From Dermatemys mawii (Eukaryota > Chordata > Testudines > Dermatemydidae), in the NCBI GenBank assembly GCA_007922305.1, contig ML677385.1, positions 3,063,235 to 3,127,234 of the forward strand: DNA of 64,000 nucleotides, in the 5' to 3' direction. The stretch's first letter is position 1. Every line of letters begins with the position of its first letter. Of this stretch, positions 11,909-24,100 are shown piece by piece. The notes below the pieces were generated by a model, which saw nothing but the letters and a program-made list of their open reading frames with translations, searched no databases and was not told the DNA's origin. A program made the translations under genes and the position numbers.

Positions 11909-12128
11909 TAAGTCTACGTCTATACTGCACAGCTTTTAGCTCCTGCCGACAAGAACTTCTACCCCCAATGAGCGGTGTTAGTGTTGTCGGTAGGAGAGCG
12001 TTCCTGCAGAAAAAGCACTGTTCACATTGGCGCTTGTCGTTGGCGAAACTTTCAGGTGTGTGTGTGTTTTTCAACACCTCTGAACAACAAAAGTTTTGTC
12101 TTTCACTTGCCAGTGTAGACAAAACCTA
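11909..12128. mobile_element. MITE of the GTCTACAC-ended family
   Basis: Left end TAAGTCTACGTCTATACTGC and right end GCCAGTGTAGACAAAACCTA are inverted copies with a few differences. The 220-bp interior carries the imperfect palindrome 'GCTCCTGCCGACAAGAAC' and 'GTTGTCGGTAGGAGAGCG'. It is non-coding. The overlapping frames on both strands (near 11893-12129) are by-products of the palindrome. Confidence 0.7.
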
Positions 12129-12804
12129 AGTGTAAGCCTGCCCAGCTTTTCAGTGTGAAGACATTCTAGGGCATTTCTCTCCCAGCCATTTCATAAAAGG
12201 GCTACTGTTCAGGAGAAACAAAACAAGTGGAAGCTGAATCCTGAAAATACTCACTGATACTGCATTTCTGATCTCTGCTGGAGATGACTTTCAAAGAGCC
12301 TGTGAAACCATAGATGGGCAGCCTGCCCTAAAGAATTTGTAATGGTTTCAGTTAACTATTTATTACAAGAAGTTTTTTTTATCAATAGGCTGTCTAACTG
12401 GCAGGCAGTGAAGGATCTTAGAATTGGAGAGATCTGTAATTGTTTTAGTTGCATTTTTCCTTTCATATAAACTTTGTGTAGAGGAACTTCTGTTCAGCTC
12501 TCCAGTTGAATTTCAGAAAATAAACTGAGCTCTACAGTAATTATAAAAAAAAAGAAAAAAAAAAGAGAGAGGATATATGTAGCTGTGTACCTGAATTACT
12601 AGTGTGCTTCCTAGTTGTGTTTATAAAATGTATTTCACTCCACATACACCTGCAGTTCGCCCTTGAAATAGAATCTGGAATGGCAAATATCACAGGAAAA
12701 AATGTTTTAAAATTTTAAACTGAAAAAAGGGGATTTACAATGGAAATTCTCTAGGGCCACTAACTGTAGTGACACAATCAAGCATAGATTTGTAGTTTGT
12801 TCGG
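12129..12804. other. Non-coding, A-rich patch
   Basis: Apart from an A-rich run with GAGAG at about 12543-12573 nothing is recognised. Confidence 0.4.
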
Positions 12805-12910
12805 GTTTTTTTTTCAGGCCAGAAGGGACCATTGTGACCTCCTGGATAACCAAGGCCAAAAAAAAGTTCTCATCATAATTTTTATCCCCAGCCCATAACT
12901 TCTGTTTGAG
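12805..12910 (-). mobile_element. CR1 LINE 3' end, minus strand
   Basis: The wording 'CAGGCCAGAAGGGACCATTG' followed by 'TGACCTCCTGGATAACCAAG' is the reverse complement of the CR1 tail ('...ggaggtca...atggtcccttctggcc...'). Only the tail is present. Confidence 0.7.
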
Positions 12911-12924
12911 TTACAGTATGTCTT

Positions 12925-13205
12925 TTAGGGTATGTTTACATTGCCAGAACCCCAGCAGCAGCAATTCTCAGAGCCTGAGTAGTCAGCTCACTCAGTCTTG
13001 CGGTGTGGGGCTAAAAATAGCAGTGTAAACGTTTGGGCTCGGGATGCAGTCCTGGCTCCGAGACTTCCCCTCTTGCCAGATCTCAAAGCTCAGACTCCAG
13101 CCTGACCCTAAACATCTACTCTAGTATTTTTAGCCTGTAGCCTGTAGCCTGAACCTCGCAAGCCCAAATCAGTTGACCCGGGGTCTGAGACTGCTGTGAT
13201 TAGAA
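12925..13205. mobile_element. MITE of the GTCTACAC-ended family plus (TG)n
   Basis: It begins TTAGGGTATGTTTACATTGC. The interior repeats the words found at 2343-2620 (GGGGCTAAAAATAGCAGTGTAAAC, TCAGTTGACCCGGGGTCTGAGAC) and is partly self-complementary. The right end runs into a TG-rich microsatellite (13203-13260) and is eroded. Confidence 0.6.
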
Positions 13206-13260
13206 GAGTGTGTAGGGGTGTGTGTGTGTGTGTGGAGAGACAGACACACACACCTACCCA
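13203..13260. repeat. (TG)n/(CA)n microsatellite
   Basis: A TG run followed by a short GAGA block and a CA run, giving a small hairpin-capable microsatellite. Confidence 0.85.
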
Positions 13261-13377
13261 TCTACCCTGACAGAAACATGAGAATCAGTTCATACGAGAA
13301 TAATGGACTTTTCCCAAATGTTTGATAATGAAATCAGATTGTATCTGGTCCTATATTGAAGTACTATATGAAGAGCC

Positions 13378-13735
13378 TTAATGAACTGAAGAGAGGATGT
13401 CTGTATAACACTTAACAAGCAGCATTTCAATTAACTTTCCAAATAGTTCAGCATCAACAAGAAGCATTTGACCAAATTCAATAGTTTTCTGTGTTATGTG
13501 TGTAGATGGGTCAGAAACCAGGCGGAAGTGGCCAAGTGATATTACTTGCACTAACATGATGTTCAGTGAAGGTGGAAAATGAGTGTAACTTATACCAAAC
13601 TGATACTCTGTAGGGGACAAATTGAGCCACTGGTTTAAGAGGCACAAATCCAAATGAAGGGTGCCTGCTCCTGTCAGGACTGTGTGTGTTGCTGGTAATG
13701 TTGGAGCTGGTATAGTGTATAATAAAAGTCAGAAT
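13378..13735 (-). pseudogene. Unassigned protein-like minus-strand segment
   Basis: On the minus strand one frame stays open from about 13735 down to the stop at 13378, about 118 codons, with an internal ATG at 13653. The translation looks protein-like rather than low-complexity: 'LNQWLNLSPTEYQFG', 'LVQVISLGHFRLVSDPST' and 'LLVDAELFGKLIEMLLVKCY'. I cannot assign it to a family. It has no clear splice sites or poly(A) tract. It may be a retrocopy fragment, a transposon-derived piece or chance. Confidence 0.25.
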
Positions 13736-13739
13736 GCTT

Positions 13740-14940
13740 ATGTGGGCTGCTTTATCCTAGACTTCCTTTTCTTCCCTATGTAAGTTGTGCTCACTTTTCA
13801 CACATAGTAACTGGCAAACTGATTTCACTTACCTTACTTTGTCCTTTAGAATGGTTTTCTAGCCATCTTACTTCTAGGGATGAAGGCACTGATCCTGAGT
13901 GCCGCTGAGCATTCTAAGCTCCAAATGGAGGTGTCAGTGTCAGCATCTCCTCTTGAGATCGGGTGCCCAAAGCGTAACTTTTACTGCCAATTTTGTCTCC
14001 ACTGAATTGATCCAGAGGCTTCTCTGGGTTTTGCACTCACTTAATCCAGGCTGATTTTGGACCATTGTTCTCTTCTGTCTTTCTCTTATTTGACAATTAG
14101 GTTGTTGTCTGTACAGATCATGTGGGTTCATCTTCAGTCGGCCAAGTGGTAATCAGTTTCCCAACAGAGTTTCTCCCCTTCCCCCCTCAATTTTATTTTA
14201 TATTTTTTTATTTTATTTTTCTTCCTCCTCATGCCTCCCCAGCTGAAGTTCCCAAGCTGAAAGCTAGTTAGTCTGTTTGTCCCTAATGTAGCCCTCAGAG
14301 CAGCTTTCTCAAACTGGTCTGTGGGGCACTTGCTGGTGGTTCTGTGGAGAACTGGCAGGTTGTATGATGCTGATTCCACCTTACTTGCAGTTTCTTTTGT
14401 GATGGTCCAGCCTCTTCACTGAATTATATTGAATCCTTCTTTGGTAGTACTTTTCCATGTAAGCAATTACTGTAGTTACCACAAGGATGTTGTTTAATAA
14501 CCAATGGAAAGGGAGGTGATGCACAAGACAGCTAACTAAAGTCTATTAGCTGGCACCCAAGTTCCTTAAGATTTGTGTAAGTGGAATGGAAATCAGTTCA
14601 CAGAAAACAGATTTTTAATATTTTTATGTTTAGTTGCAACTGTGACAGATGTGAGACCTTAGTTGCATGGAAACATCAAAAGAAACACCAGACACTGTGG
14701 GTAACAGGAATATGTGTAATATTTGGTATCTATAAATGTTATATGTATCTTGGTTAGCTAGAGATAGTACTCTAGCTCCATGGAGGCGGCTTATAGAACT
14801 TTCTTCAGAACTAAAATCAGAAGGGAAAGAGAGTAATTACTGCAAATCCTAGGCCAAGTAAACAGTGCTGAAGCTGTGCAGCTCCTGATGGGGATTGTGT
14901 GGGCTGGGGGTGGGGGAGGATTGCATATGCTGATTCAGAC
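13740..14940. other. No recognisable gene or transposon
   Basis: Non-coding sequence. A T-rich run occurs at about 14186-14220. Nothing else is recognised. Confidence 0.45.
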
Positions 14941-14942
14941 TG

Positions 14943-15172
14943 GGGTTATGTCCACACTACAGATTTTGCTGGCATAATTTGCAACTCAGAGATGTGAATA
15001 AACCACCCCCAAGTGACATAAGTTACAATGATAAGCACTTGTGTGTGCACAGCTGTATGTTGGTGGGAGAGCTTATCCTGTCAACATAGTTTCTGCCGCT
15101 TGCGGGTGTGGGATTTTTATTTCTGATGGGAGAGCTCCGTCCTGTCGGCACAGAGCATCTTCACCACATTAT
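14943..15172. mobile_element. Degenerate MITE of the GTCTACACTAC-ended family
   Basis: The left end is GGGGTTATGTCCACACTACAG. The interior has 'GGTGGGAGAGCTTATCCTGTC' and 'GATGGGAGAGCTCCGTCCTGTC' in direct order, and the right part holds 'GTCGGCACAGAGCATCTTC'. These are typical of the reptile MITE family with GTCTACAC termini. The right end is decayed. Confidence 0.55.
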
Positions 15173-17164
15173 AGAAAGATACTGTAGAAACAGGGTTTTT
15201 GTGATTTTTTCAATAGGGATTTCTCTCTTGTGCCTCTGTTCTATTAAACTTATGTGGAAGTGAAGACGCTCTGCTCTAAAAGATAATCTTATTAGTGAGC
15301 AGACAGTGAATTGGAAGGGGTTCTTAGTTACTGTAAAAGAGACGCTTTGAAACCTTTTCACTACTTCAGGGGAAGCAACAAAAAAAAAGGAGGGAGTATG
15401 TGTCATGAGTTAAAAAGGAAGCAAAAGAATGGGACAGTGAGGTTTTGAAACAGTTTGACTTCTAAGCTGAAATAATTACTCCTTGTTGGCTATCTTGGTT
15501 TGAAAGGAACCCTATTGAACTCATTCCTAAACCTGCTGATAATTTTTGAAGGAAACACTTGTGAACTGGATAGAAGGATAGCATTTACTGCACTAGGAGT
15601 ACAACTTTCATGGTAACAGAACCTTTATTGAGCACAGCTTTGAAAAGAGAAAGGGGTGGCAGAGGAAATGAGTTCCCCACAATGAATTATAAAATGCATA
15701 CTTTTGTCTGTGACTTAAAAAATATTTCTCTCCTCTTCTCTTCCTTCCTTCCCCTCCATTCCACTGACTTCCTGAGTTACACCACTGTGTGACAGAGGAA
15801 TCCTTGTCTCTCTCATGCACACTTTATACCATACCTGCCACTGTGGTATCTCAGCACTTGAATGATGAATTACTGAGGTCAAGGTTTTAGCATAGAAATG
15901 GCAAATGGACCCTTATTGATATGGTCTGATTGTCAAAATTCAAGAAGTTTATAAACAAGGGGCCATTGTAATAATACTTCGTACTTCCATCTCAAAGTGC
16001 TTTATGAGTTTACCCTAGCGATATTCTAGTGAGACGTAACTATTGCTTTCCCCTGTAACCTTTGATCGCTTGTGCTTCTCTCTGCTTGGTCTTTAAACTT
16101 TCCATCTGCCCCAGAAAGACTGCAGTGACTGTCACAAATGGGTACTTCTGTCCCTACTCAACTTTGTTGTTGTTACCAATATTCATTTCTATTTTTAAAT
16201 AAAACAAAAGTATGATGGTTCTACATTAAACTTTGTAAGGCCTGAGTAGCAGTGTTGCTAAATAAGGTAAAATCTTTAAGTCCTATGCGTTAAGTAAGGT
16301 TTACGTCATCTTCATTTTCCATAGCATCTCTGGTTTTAATGTGACCACAAACTACCAGGGAAAGCCCTTTTCCATTGTCTCTCCTCCTTTTGCCTGTTTG
16401 TTTTTCTGGGTGGCCTGTTGATATGTAAGGTGTCAGAAGTGCATGTTTCCATTTGAGACATAAGTTCATGATGGTATCCGTGCATGGATAATGATATATT
16501 GCTTCGTTACAGCACCTTAGGCTTTGTGATCACTATCATTTTTCTTCAAACTCTCCATTCGGGCAGTTCAAATAGGGGTAGGACCAGTAAGAACACAGGT
16601 TTAGACGGGTGCTGCCAGATGCTGGAATTTTAACCACCACATTGTTTAGATCTACTCTGAATCTAAACAGTGGGGTCAGAGGATGGGTGGATAAAATGCC
16701 AGCTGCCAATCTATTAGCACATTTTCACCATTGTTGGTGCCAGTGGAGCAGCACCCAGTCATAGTACAACAGTGGTAAATTTTAAAGAAAAATATTATTG
16801 TAGACATGGAATAAGCTTATTAGTCCTTTTCTGCATGAGATACCATTGTACCTAAAATTTAATGAAGCTCCCTATTTCTTGATAGACAGCCTTTCAATTT
16901 CCTTCCAATTAGCATACAGTACTTCAAAAGAATCCTTTGAACCTAGGCAGGTGTTTGTAGAGACAACCTTGTTCCTTGAAACTTCATTTAATGCCAGTTA
17001 GAATTTGTCCTTGTTCAACCAAAGCATATTTGCATGCTGATAGCTCTCCTCTCTGGTTGCTTTTTGTTGTTTGTTGAGATTGAATGGTAGAGGTCGCATA
17101 TTTCCTCTATCCACTAAGTAAACTTTACCATCCTACTATAATAGTGCCAGTTGAATTCAGACAT
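15173..17164. other. Non-coding; possible weak MIR piece
   Basis: A short MIR-like phrase ('CTCAAAGTGCTTTATGAG') sits at about 15990-16010. A small perfect 9-bp inverted repeat (TGTTTAGAT...ATCTAAACA) is at about 16644-16671. No gene is supported. Confidence 0.35.
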
Positions 17165-17295
17165 CAAGGCTTAGATTTTTGCATCCCTAATTTACGTACA
17201 GGATAACTGAGACGCAGTGGCTTTCCCAAGTTCACGCAGCATGTCAGGGGAAAAATTGGAAGGAGAACTCTGATTTACTGCCCCCTTTTCTCCCC
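17165..17295 (+). mobile_element. MIR-like SINE fragment
   Basis: The order 'AGGATAACTGAGACGCAG', 'CTTTCCCAAGTTCACGCAGC', 'ATGTCAGGGG' matches the central part of MIR-type SINEs (aaactgaggcacagagaggttaagtgacttgcccaag...). It is an old diverged copy. Confidence 0.65.
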
Positions 17296-17684
17296 AGTCA
17301 CTGGCTGTTACAGAAATATTTGTATCTGTTAAACATAGACCTATACCTTCTGTGTTTCCTTGAGTGTTTGTTTTCATCTGTGAATACAAAGGCATATATT
17401 CCCTACCTCTAAAGAAGTCAACCACAGGTGAGTTTTGGGCAGGGAGGGGAGTTCAGGAAAGCCTTGGAGCTGGGCAGACACTACTGAATTTTTTTTTATT
17501 GCTAGAGGTTAAGACTGGCAACTCTACATAACATTGATTAATTTATACAGTACAAGAAGGTCTATTGAGGACTTACTGCTAAGGAAAGCATTCTGCACTA
17601 ATGGCTGTTCTGTTATCTAACTCTTTTTTCTGCTTCTGTTGTGTAAGGGCTAATATTCTAGAATTACTGTTTGAATACCAGCAC
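17296..17684. other. No clear feature
   Basis: Nothing recognised. Confidence 0.4.
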
Positions 17685-17912
17685 TATAATTTTATATATG
17701 ATTTTATTATAGTAATAATATATTATTATTATTATAATATTAATATAATATAGTAATAAGTATAGCTATTATAGTTATATAATTCGATATATAATTCTTT
17801 TAATATATTTAGTTATAATTATATATAATATAATATAGTTACAATATAATTATATATAATGTAAGAAGTATAACTATTATAGTTATAATATTATATTATA
17901 GTAATAAGCCTG
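17685..17912. repeat. AT-only low-complexity block
   Basis: More than 200 bp of almost pure A and T with repeated ATTATAG, TAATATA and TATAATTATA words. It contains the recurring segment TAGCTATTATAGTTATA and is strongly self-complementary, so it could form cruciforms. It is probably a decayed AT microsatellite. Confidence 0.85.
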
Positions 17913-18408
17913 TTTCAAATGTAGGCAATTACTGCAAATTTCTAATTTGAAAATTCTTCTAATAAGGCTTCCTTAAAACTACTTCCTGTCTGTTTTTGGT
18001 TTAGTTTACAGTATACCGAGACTGTCTGGAAACTTGTCATGTTTTAGTAGGGTGTATTTTCTTCAGTGAATATCTTGTGCTCCTGAAAGGTGTTAACTGA
18101 CAGTCTTGGAGAGTGAAGTTCCTTAGCTGCTTACTGAAGCATTGTAGTGTGAGCAGCACGCCAGACACCTTTTGTATCTGGAACAAGCAGACTCTTCTAT
18201 CATCTCCAAATTATGTACTTCTAAATGCTTTTATTTCTTTAAAATTAATCTTTTATGCTAATGGCAGGCAAACATCATTAGCCAGTAGAGTGAAGTTGGG
18301 GAACATGATAGATAAAAATTCCTTTGTGACCCACAAAAAGGGTCGTTGGCTATTTATTCCCAAGCACTAAATTCGCTAACACTGTGCCTTTAACTTATTA
18401 CCATATAA
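17913..18408. other. No clear feature
   Basis: An 85-codon plus-strand frame at 18113-18370 has no recognisable domain and is treated as chance. Confidence 0.4.
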
Positions 18409-18416
18409 TCATTATA

Positions 18417-18698
18417 GGTCTCAAGCTGGGGGTCGCGACTCCCCAGGGGCTCACCTCCCGATTCCAGGGGACTCGTAGCATTTCGGCGGATATACCATGT
18501 GCGTCAGTGTGTTCGCTGAAAAGATAGTTTCCTGTTTCGACGGCATTTCGGCGGACACACAGATGCGCATGGTATGTTGGCCGAAATGCCACCGAAAGCG
18601 GAAGGATTCAATTCAGCGGCATTTTGGCGGACATTCTGGGTCACGAGGAGATGCTGATATGCAAAAAGGGGTCGCTGGAATGGGAAGTTTGAAAACCA
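18417..18698. mobile_element. hAT-type MITE with CGGCATTTCGGCGGA internal repeats
   Basis: The ends are GGTCTCAAGCTGGGGGTCGC and the reverse complement of TGGTTTTCAAACTTCC. Flanks TCATTATA (18409-18416) and CCATTGTA (18699-18706) agree at 6 of 8 positions, as expected of an old 8-bp duplication. Inside, the phrase GCATTTCGGCGGA or a close variant recurs at about 18478, 18544 and 18619, with a complementary-strand version at about 18579. Confidence 0.75.
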
Positions 18699-18724
18699 CC
18701 ATTGTAGGGCCTGATTTTCAACTA

Positions 18725-19025
18725 CAGTAGACTATCGATTATCCAGGATTGGGTTAACCAGAAAGTGGATTAACCAGGATATCAAAAAACAATTATCCGT
18801 ACCTTGCAGGGCTGGCTCTGGCTTTGTTGCCGCCCCAAGCACAAAAAAAACCCAACCCCACCAGGGCATAGGGCAGCCAATGAACCAACACCCCCTTCTC
18901 TTGGTGCAGCGTGGCTGGTGAACCAATCCCCCCTTCCCATATTTCCTATGGATGGTGATTATCCAGGATTTTATTAACCAGGATTAATTTTTTCCCTATC
19001 ATCTTGGATAATCGAGAGTCTACTG
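18725..19025. mobile_element. Tigger/pogo-like MITE, family B copy 1
   Basis: It starts CAGTAGACTATCGATTATCC and ends with the reverse complement of a near-identical terminus, flanked by TA (18723-18724 and 19026-19027). It is 301 bp and non-coding. It is clearly homologous over its whole length to 49908-50218, sharing for example 'CAGGGCTGGCTCTGGCTTTG' and 'GATGGTGATTATCC'. The CAGTAGACTCTCGATTATCC terminus is typical of pogo-group elements. Confidence 0.9.
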
Positions 19026-19723
19026 TAACTGAAGTGATCACACAGATCTGTGCCGATGGAGTTAGGTGTTAATAAAGGCAGGGACACTGCACAAATCAGA
19101 ATTTGTGTGTGCATCCAATTGTGAGCAAAGGGCAGTGCTAAATGTCTGCCTATTTGAGCATCTGAAAATCAAGCCCTTGGTTTTTGCTGAAATATGGGAG
19201 TGCTGCTTGAAATTTCCACCTCAGCTGGAAGTCGATTTCACCTAATCACTACTGTCTTTCTAAAATGATACCTCCTTAAATTTTTCTTGCACACATTCCT
19301 TCTTAATTGAAACCTGTGTTCCCGAATTCTGGTTATTCGAGCTAGCTATATATAAAATTAAATTTTTAGCAAGTTTTAAACGTCAGTCAGTTTTCCTTTT
19401 GATCGGAGTCTCAAATAATCCCAGTTTTTGTCAATTTCCTTGTATGTAAATCTCTCCATTCTATTTATAGTCTTACTTCCTTCATGCTGTATCTTTCCAA
19501 TTTAACTACATCTTTTAAGAAATGCTAGACTCCAATTATAGTGTAACTAGTGCTCTGTGAGGCATTACCTATCATCCCAGTAACTGCCTTTAGTACTGCT
19601 ATCCTTTGATCTGAGAATTTAGTTTTGGGTCTGTATCTACTGTATTGACTAATTCATTGCTATTTAAAGTACACATAGTTTAAACACTGTTTCTTCCTAA
19701 TATCTCAGATTACACTTAAACCA

Positions 19724-19922
19724 TTAAGGCTTTGTCTATACACATAAGTTTTACCACTAACTGTTCCCATATGGGAAGAAGCTATACCAATATAAGCACA
19801 TTTAAAGAGGTGTAACTGTATCCATAACAAAGGTTGTACTGGTATAATTACATGGGTAAAAAAATCAGACCCCTAATTGACATAGTTATACTGATATAAA
19901 AACTGCATAGACTAGGCCTTAA
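19724..19922. mobile_element. MITE of the GGCCTAGTCTA-ended family
   Basis: Left end TTAAGGCTTTGTCTATACAC and right end GCATAGACTAGGCCTTAA are inverted, imperfect copies. The interior has 'ACTGGTATAATTACATGGGT' and 'CATAGTTATACTGATATAAA'. It is the same style as 8450-8680. Confidence 0.65.
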
Positions 19923-21086
19923 TTCAGTATTCCAGTTCTGAATTCATTTACCTAAACTACCTAAAGATTATAAAAAAACCCTAAAGATTATAATGTAAAA
20001 CAGCTACTTGGCCTTTGAGCCTTAGCCACTCCTTTGCCATGGTATCCCTTGTTACTGTAATGATGTTAGGTTTCTCTTCTCTTCTCTCTAGGCACTAAAT
20101 AAATCCTCTGTTGATCAGCGGAATAGCTAGAGTTTGCCCAGCTGCAATGCAGACTTCCTTGTGTTGCCCTGCTCATGTTTCTTAAGTTTAGCATCTTCAT
20201 TTGGTGTGGAGAAAAGAAAGGGGAGGGTCTGCTCACAAGTTTATTGGAATTCTTCTCAGAGACTGCGGAGCAGGGTCCCACTCTCCCTTAGACCAATATC
20301 GCATCTGAGAACATGCTCCCCAAGTGTTATTGAATTTCAGTTCTATACTACAGGTATGATGACATACTTACCTCAGTTACTGTAGCCTTCATGGCCCTTG
20401 GGCACTTATTTTGCTGACTGAGAAATCAAAGCTCTTCTCCCCTTTCTCTGTTGTTTTGCCCTCTCAAACTTGTATTCAGTTTCATTGATATAAAAGGTAC
20501 AAACTTTGGTAGGTGGGCAGGAGGTATTTTTATTAAATTCTAGGATTGTCCTTCATTAGCTTGCAACAATGTGTCAAAGAGCAGGTAGAACATGCATGCC
20601 ATACAGTGCAAATGAACCTAGCTGATTGTAGCATGGTAATTTCCCATAAACCGATTACTGGATTAGAGCAAAGGCTTGGTATGTCAGCAACAGCACCTGA
20701 CAGTAATTTTTGTTGAAAGGTATTTCCTATTTTATTATTAGTCCACTTATACTCAGATCACGTCTTTATTTCTGAAGGTAAGAGGTTTTTGGATTTGTTT
20801 TAAATTCAGTTAAGTTACTGAACACCACTGTTCACCTACTGGAGACAATGTCTGACTTTTTCTTATGCTGTTGCTGAGAAGGCAGTTTTTAGCAACTGCA
20901 GTGCTTCCAGATTTACCTCGATTTGCTTTTGTCATCATAATCCCTCCTCCTTGTCAGAACTGATTTGTTCTTCCAGCAAAGACTCAAGCCATCTTGTTTT
21001 TCCAGGACTGTTTTCCTCCTCCTTTCTCTCTCTCTCTCTCTCTCTCCCTCTTTTTTTTTTTAAATAAATAAAAACAAATAAATAAG
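19923..21086. other. Non-coding, ends in CT and T tract
   Basis: Nothing recognised until a strong pyrimidine run, (CT)n followed by T12, at about 21024-21060. This run lies just upstream of the candidate exon at 21087. Confidence 0.4.
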
Positions 21087-21176
21087 GAAGATGTTGGCAA
21101 ACCAATCAGGAGTATGTCTGCTATCTGGAATTTGCGCTACACTGGTTGTGCTGGCGTTAGCTTATTACTTGTACTG
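21087..21176 (+). other. Candidate 5' exon with small membrane-type upstream ORF
   Basis: A pyrimidine-rich tract (21024-21060) is followed by an AG at 21085-21086, an ATG at 21091 and 28 open codons. The stretch ends at a consensus GTAAGT donor (21177-21182) in phase 2. The encoded start 'MLANQSG' is followed by a hydrophobic stretch, 'LLSGICATLVVLALAYYLY', that could be one membrane segment. Joined to the AGPAT3 first coding exon at 51573, the codon TG|G is completed. Twelve further codons follow to a TAA at 51610-51612, giving a 41-codon ORF that ends directly before the in-frame ATG at 51613. This could be a 5' UTR exon of AGPAT3 with an upstream ORF, the first exon of an unknown small gene, or chance. 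The acceptor is separated from the pyrimidine tract by an unusual A-rich 25 nt. Confidence 0.3.
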
Positions 21177-24100
21177 GTAAGTGGGATTTAGTATCATCTG
21201 ATTACTCTTTTGCTCATAAGGTGTTTTAGTATTGTTGCATACCTTCATAGGCTCCTTCTTATAGTGGATGTGTTGACTAGTGTGTGACTCTCTCTATAAG
21301 GCTCTACTCTTTTCCTCATTAGTTGTGTCACAAGTCTCTGTTTACTCTTTACCACTTGGAAGAGAGCTGGATGATGAAAGGATGCCATGGTTGGTATTGG
21401 AAATCGTGGGATAAGAGGGCTGAATTTCTTCTTCATTGGGGGTGCCTTTTTGTAACCCCTTTACTCATTACATTTTCCACACCCCTGTTAATCATCCATA
21501 CAGCTGCCCATCTTTCCTAATAAGCTTAGGCTGTGACTGGCTTCCTTACAAATGGCTGTGTGTGTCTGTGTAATGTGTGTATATGAAATTGTACCATCTG
21601 CACTGCAATGTGGAAAGCTTCAGACACAAATTGAGAACCCTTGTGTTTTCCCCCTGCGCCTATGGCATTGTTCCCTAGTTTGCCCCTTACATATATGAAT
21701 AGTGGGGGTAGCAGGCTATGTGATTGTGGGGGGAGAATAGAGTTGGAGCCTGCAGAGGTGGCAGGGTAAGACAGTGGGAAGAGGAGGAAGGAGCAAATAT
21801 ATTCAGCAAATATGTTCCAAGGCTTTGGGGAAGATAAGCGTGGAGGCTGCTAGCAGTGGAACCACACATGCAACAAAGCATTAGATTTCCATTCTACCTT
21901 CTTCCTTCAGATGTTCAGAACTTTCAAAGGGTTGGTCTAGGCCAAAAGGTGACTTTTTAAAGAACTTGAGTAAAATCCATTAATCAGTTTTAATGGAAAA
22001 ATTGTATATATTTTTAGCTATAAAAAGACTGACTTCTCTGTATTGCAACTTAAATGGCTACACTTCACAAACTGAAACTTCCCAGGTTAGGAGGACTTCA
22101 CTGAGGAGAAGTCTCTAGAACAATGTGCATGTTTTGAAGTAATGGAAATAGAAGTAAACTAAAATCTGTGGTGTGCTTTAAATTAAGTGTTTCCACTACT
22201 CAGAGTTCTGTTATTTACAGGACTACAATTTAATATAAATATTTAATATTGATGAGTGTATTTGTTGATGTTTTACTATGAATTTTTACAGCTGTGAGTA
22301 CTTTCAACTAGGCAACACAGTGTGGAAATCCACAGTGAAATCTGTGGAAATATTAGTGTCAAAGCTGCTGCTGTGTCTTAAAAATATCCAGGGAAACAGA
22401 ACACAAACGTTTATGTGACTATAGTATTAAAGTTACAGAGTTAAACATTCAAAAGACAGGAAATGCAACATTTAAAGTTTTGGATTACTAGTTATGCCAC
22501 TAATTTATATTTTAATACAAAAAACCTGTGCAGTGCAAATAAATTAAGGTTATTATGGAATCTCTAACTTTTCTTTTCCCAACATTAGAGTATCAAAATG
22601 TAGTCTTAAGCTTACATCAGTTTATGTCTTTGTATTGCAATAGATACATATGCTATATTGTGGGAGGTGTGTGTACAAATATTATATATTTTAAAAATGT
22701 TTTTATCAAGTCTTGCTGTAGGAGCAGTCTACTTCACTCGTGGTTTAAAATTCTTGATTTACAGCCAAGCCAGATCTGGATTGCAGGACAGATTACAACT
22801 CTGTATGCAGCAGAAGTTACCTAGCAAGTAAAAGGCCTAAGCCTTGTTGAACCTTGAGATTGTTAAGGTAGAAAATCAGAGATGTTGCACAGCTGTTTGT
22901 TCAAGTAAGTTTGTTTAAACTTTTCTGATTAGATATAGATGAGGCCTGATTATTGATACTTGAAGATTTTTTTTTTTTTTTAATGTCTTGGCTCTTGAAG
23001 AGAGCAGTTCTGTAGACTAGTACTGCCAGTGGTAAAGTAGGTCAACTACTTACTTATTTTTCCTCATATATTTGGCCTCCGGGATGTAGTTTCTGAAACT
23101 TTTTCTTTTCCTTGTCTGGGTGCTACATCTCTCATAGAATGTTCCACTCACACAAGGAGAACTGATAAGACTGCAGATTGCAGAGACTGCAAGGAGCCAA
23201 TTTTGCAGTTTGAGAGATTAACCTGGCTTTTGCCTAATTCCGTCAGTGATCTTTTGCTTTCCTTGGATTGGAAAAACCCTGTTAGTCAGTTGAGCTGAAT
23301 AGGCAGGTAATCAGGTGTTTTTTGAGCAAATGTAGGTATCCTCTGTAAGAACCTTATTATGCTAGGAATCAAGGGTGCTCCACTCCAGTTGGGAAGGCAC
23401 TCAGCCCCTTTTAGGACTGGAGTTGAACTGCTGCTTAGTAAGTAGATGGTGTAATGCAAGAGTACACCCATCCACAGAAACAACTTGTGGGATCCAGCCA
23501 ACTAGCCAAAAGGTAGAGTAAGTATCCTGCTCAGATAACAAGGGGAATTTTCTTATTGGGAATTGAGCCCAGCACCTGACTGAGTCAGGGTTCTAAGACT
23601 CGACTCCCTGATTAGTGAATTGCTTATTTAGCTGTATATAAAATATATATTTATCATTCTATATTTGTCATAGTGACTTACTAGTATGTATAGGCAAACT
23701 GATTTAGGCTACATAAGACACTTGAGTCCAAAACTCTTGCCCATTTTTTTTTTTTTTTTAATTCAAGCTATTGTGAGGCTTGGAAATGTTCAAATAAATG
23801 CCCCCTTGGACCTTGCCTGCCCACCCATCCAGTTTGTGGCCTGAGAAGGAACCAGAACACTAAAACATAATCAGATGAGCTGCTTTAAGGTATTTCTGAA
23901 ATATTTGAAAATATTATTTTTTTCATGAGATTTCTAGTCCAGTTTTGTGAACTCAAAGCAGTTTATGTATGTATCTGAACTTTGCATGTGTCATGAATGA
24001 AGCTGCTTGAGACTTGTTTCTTAATGGGTTCTTCTGTGGTGAGACTTGGTAATTCATATTATAAAGTTTTATCTCCCATCGTATTCTTGATTATCACAGT

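Noticed and set aside
17685..17912. Replication origin or matrix attachment region
   Set aside because: AT-richness alone is not evidence; more simply a decayed microsatellite.
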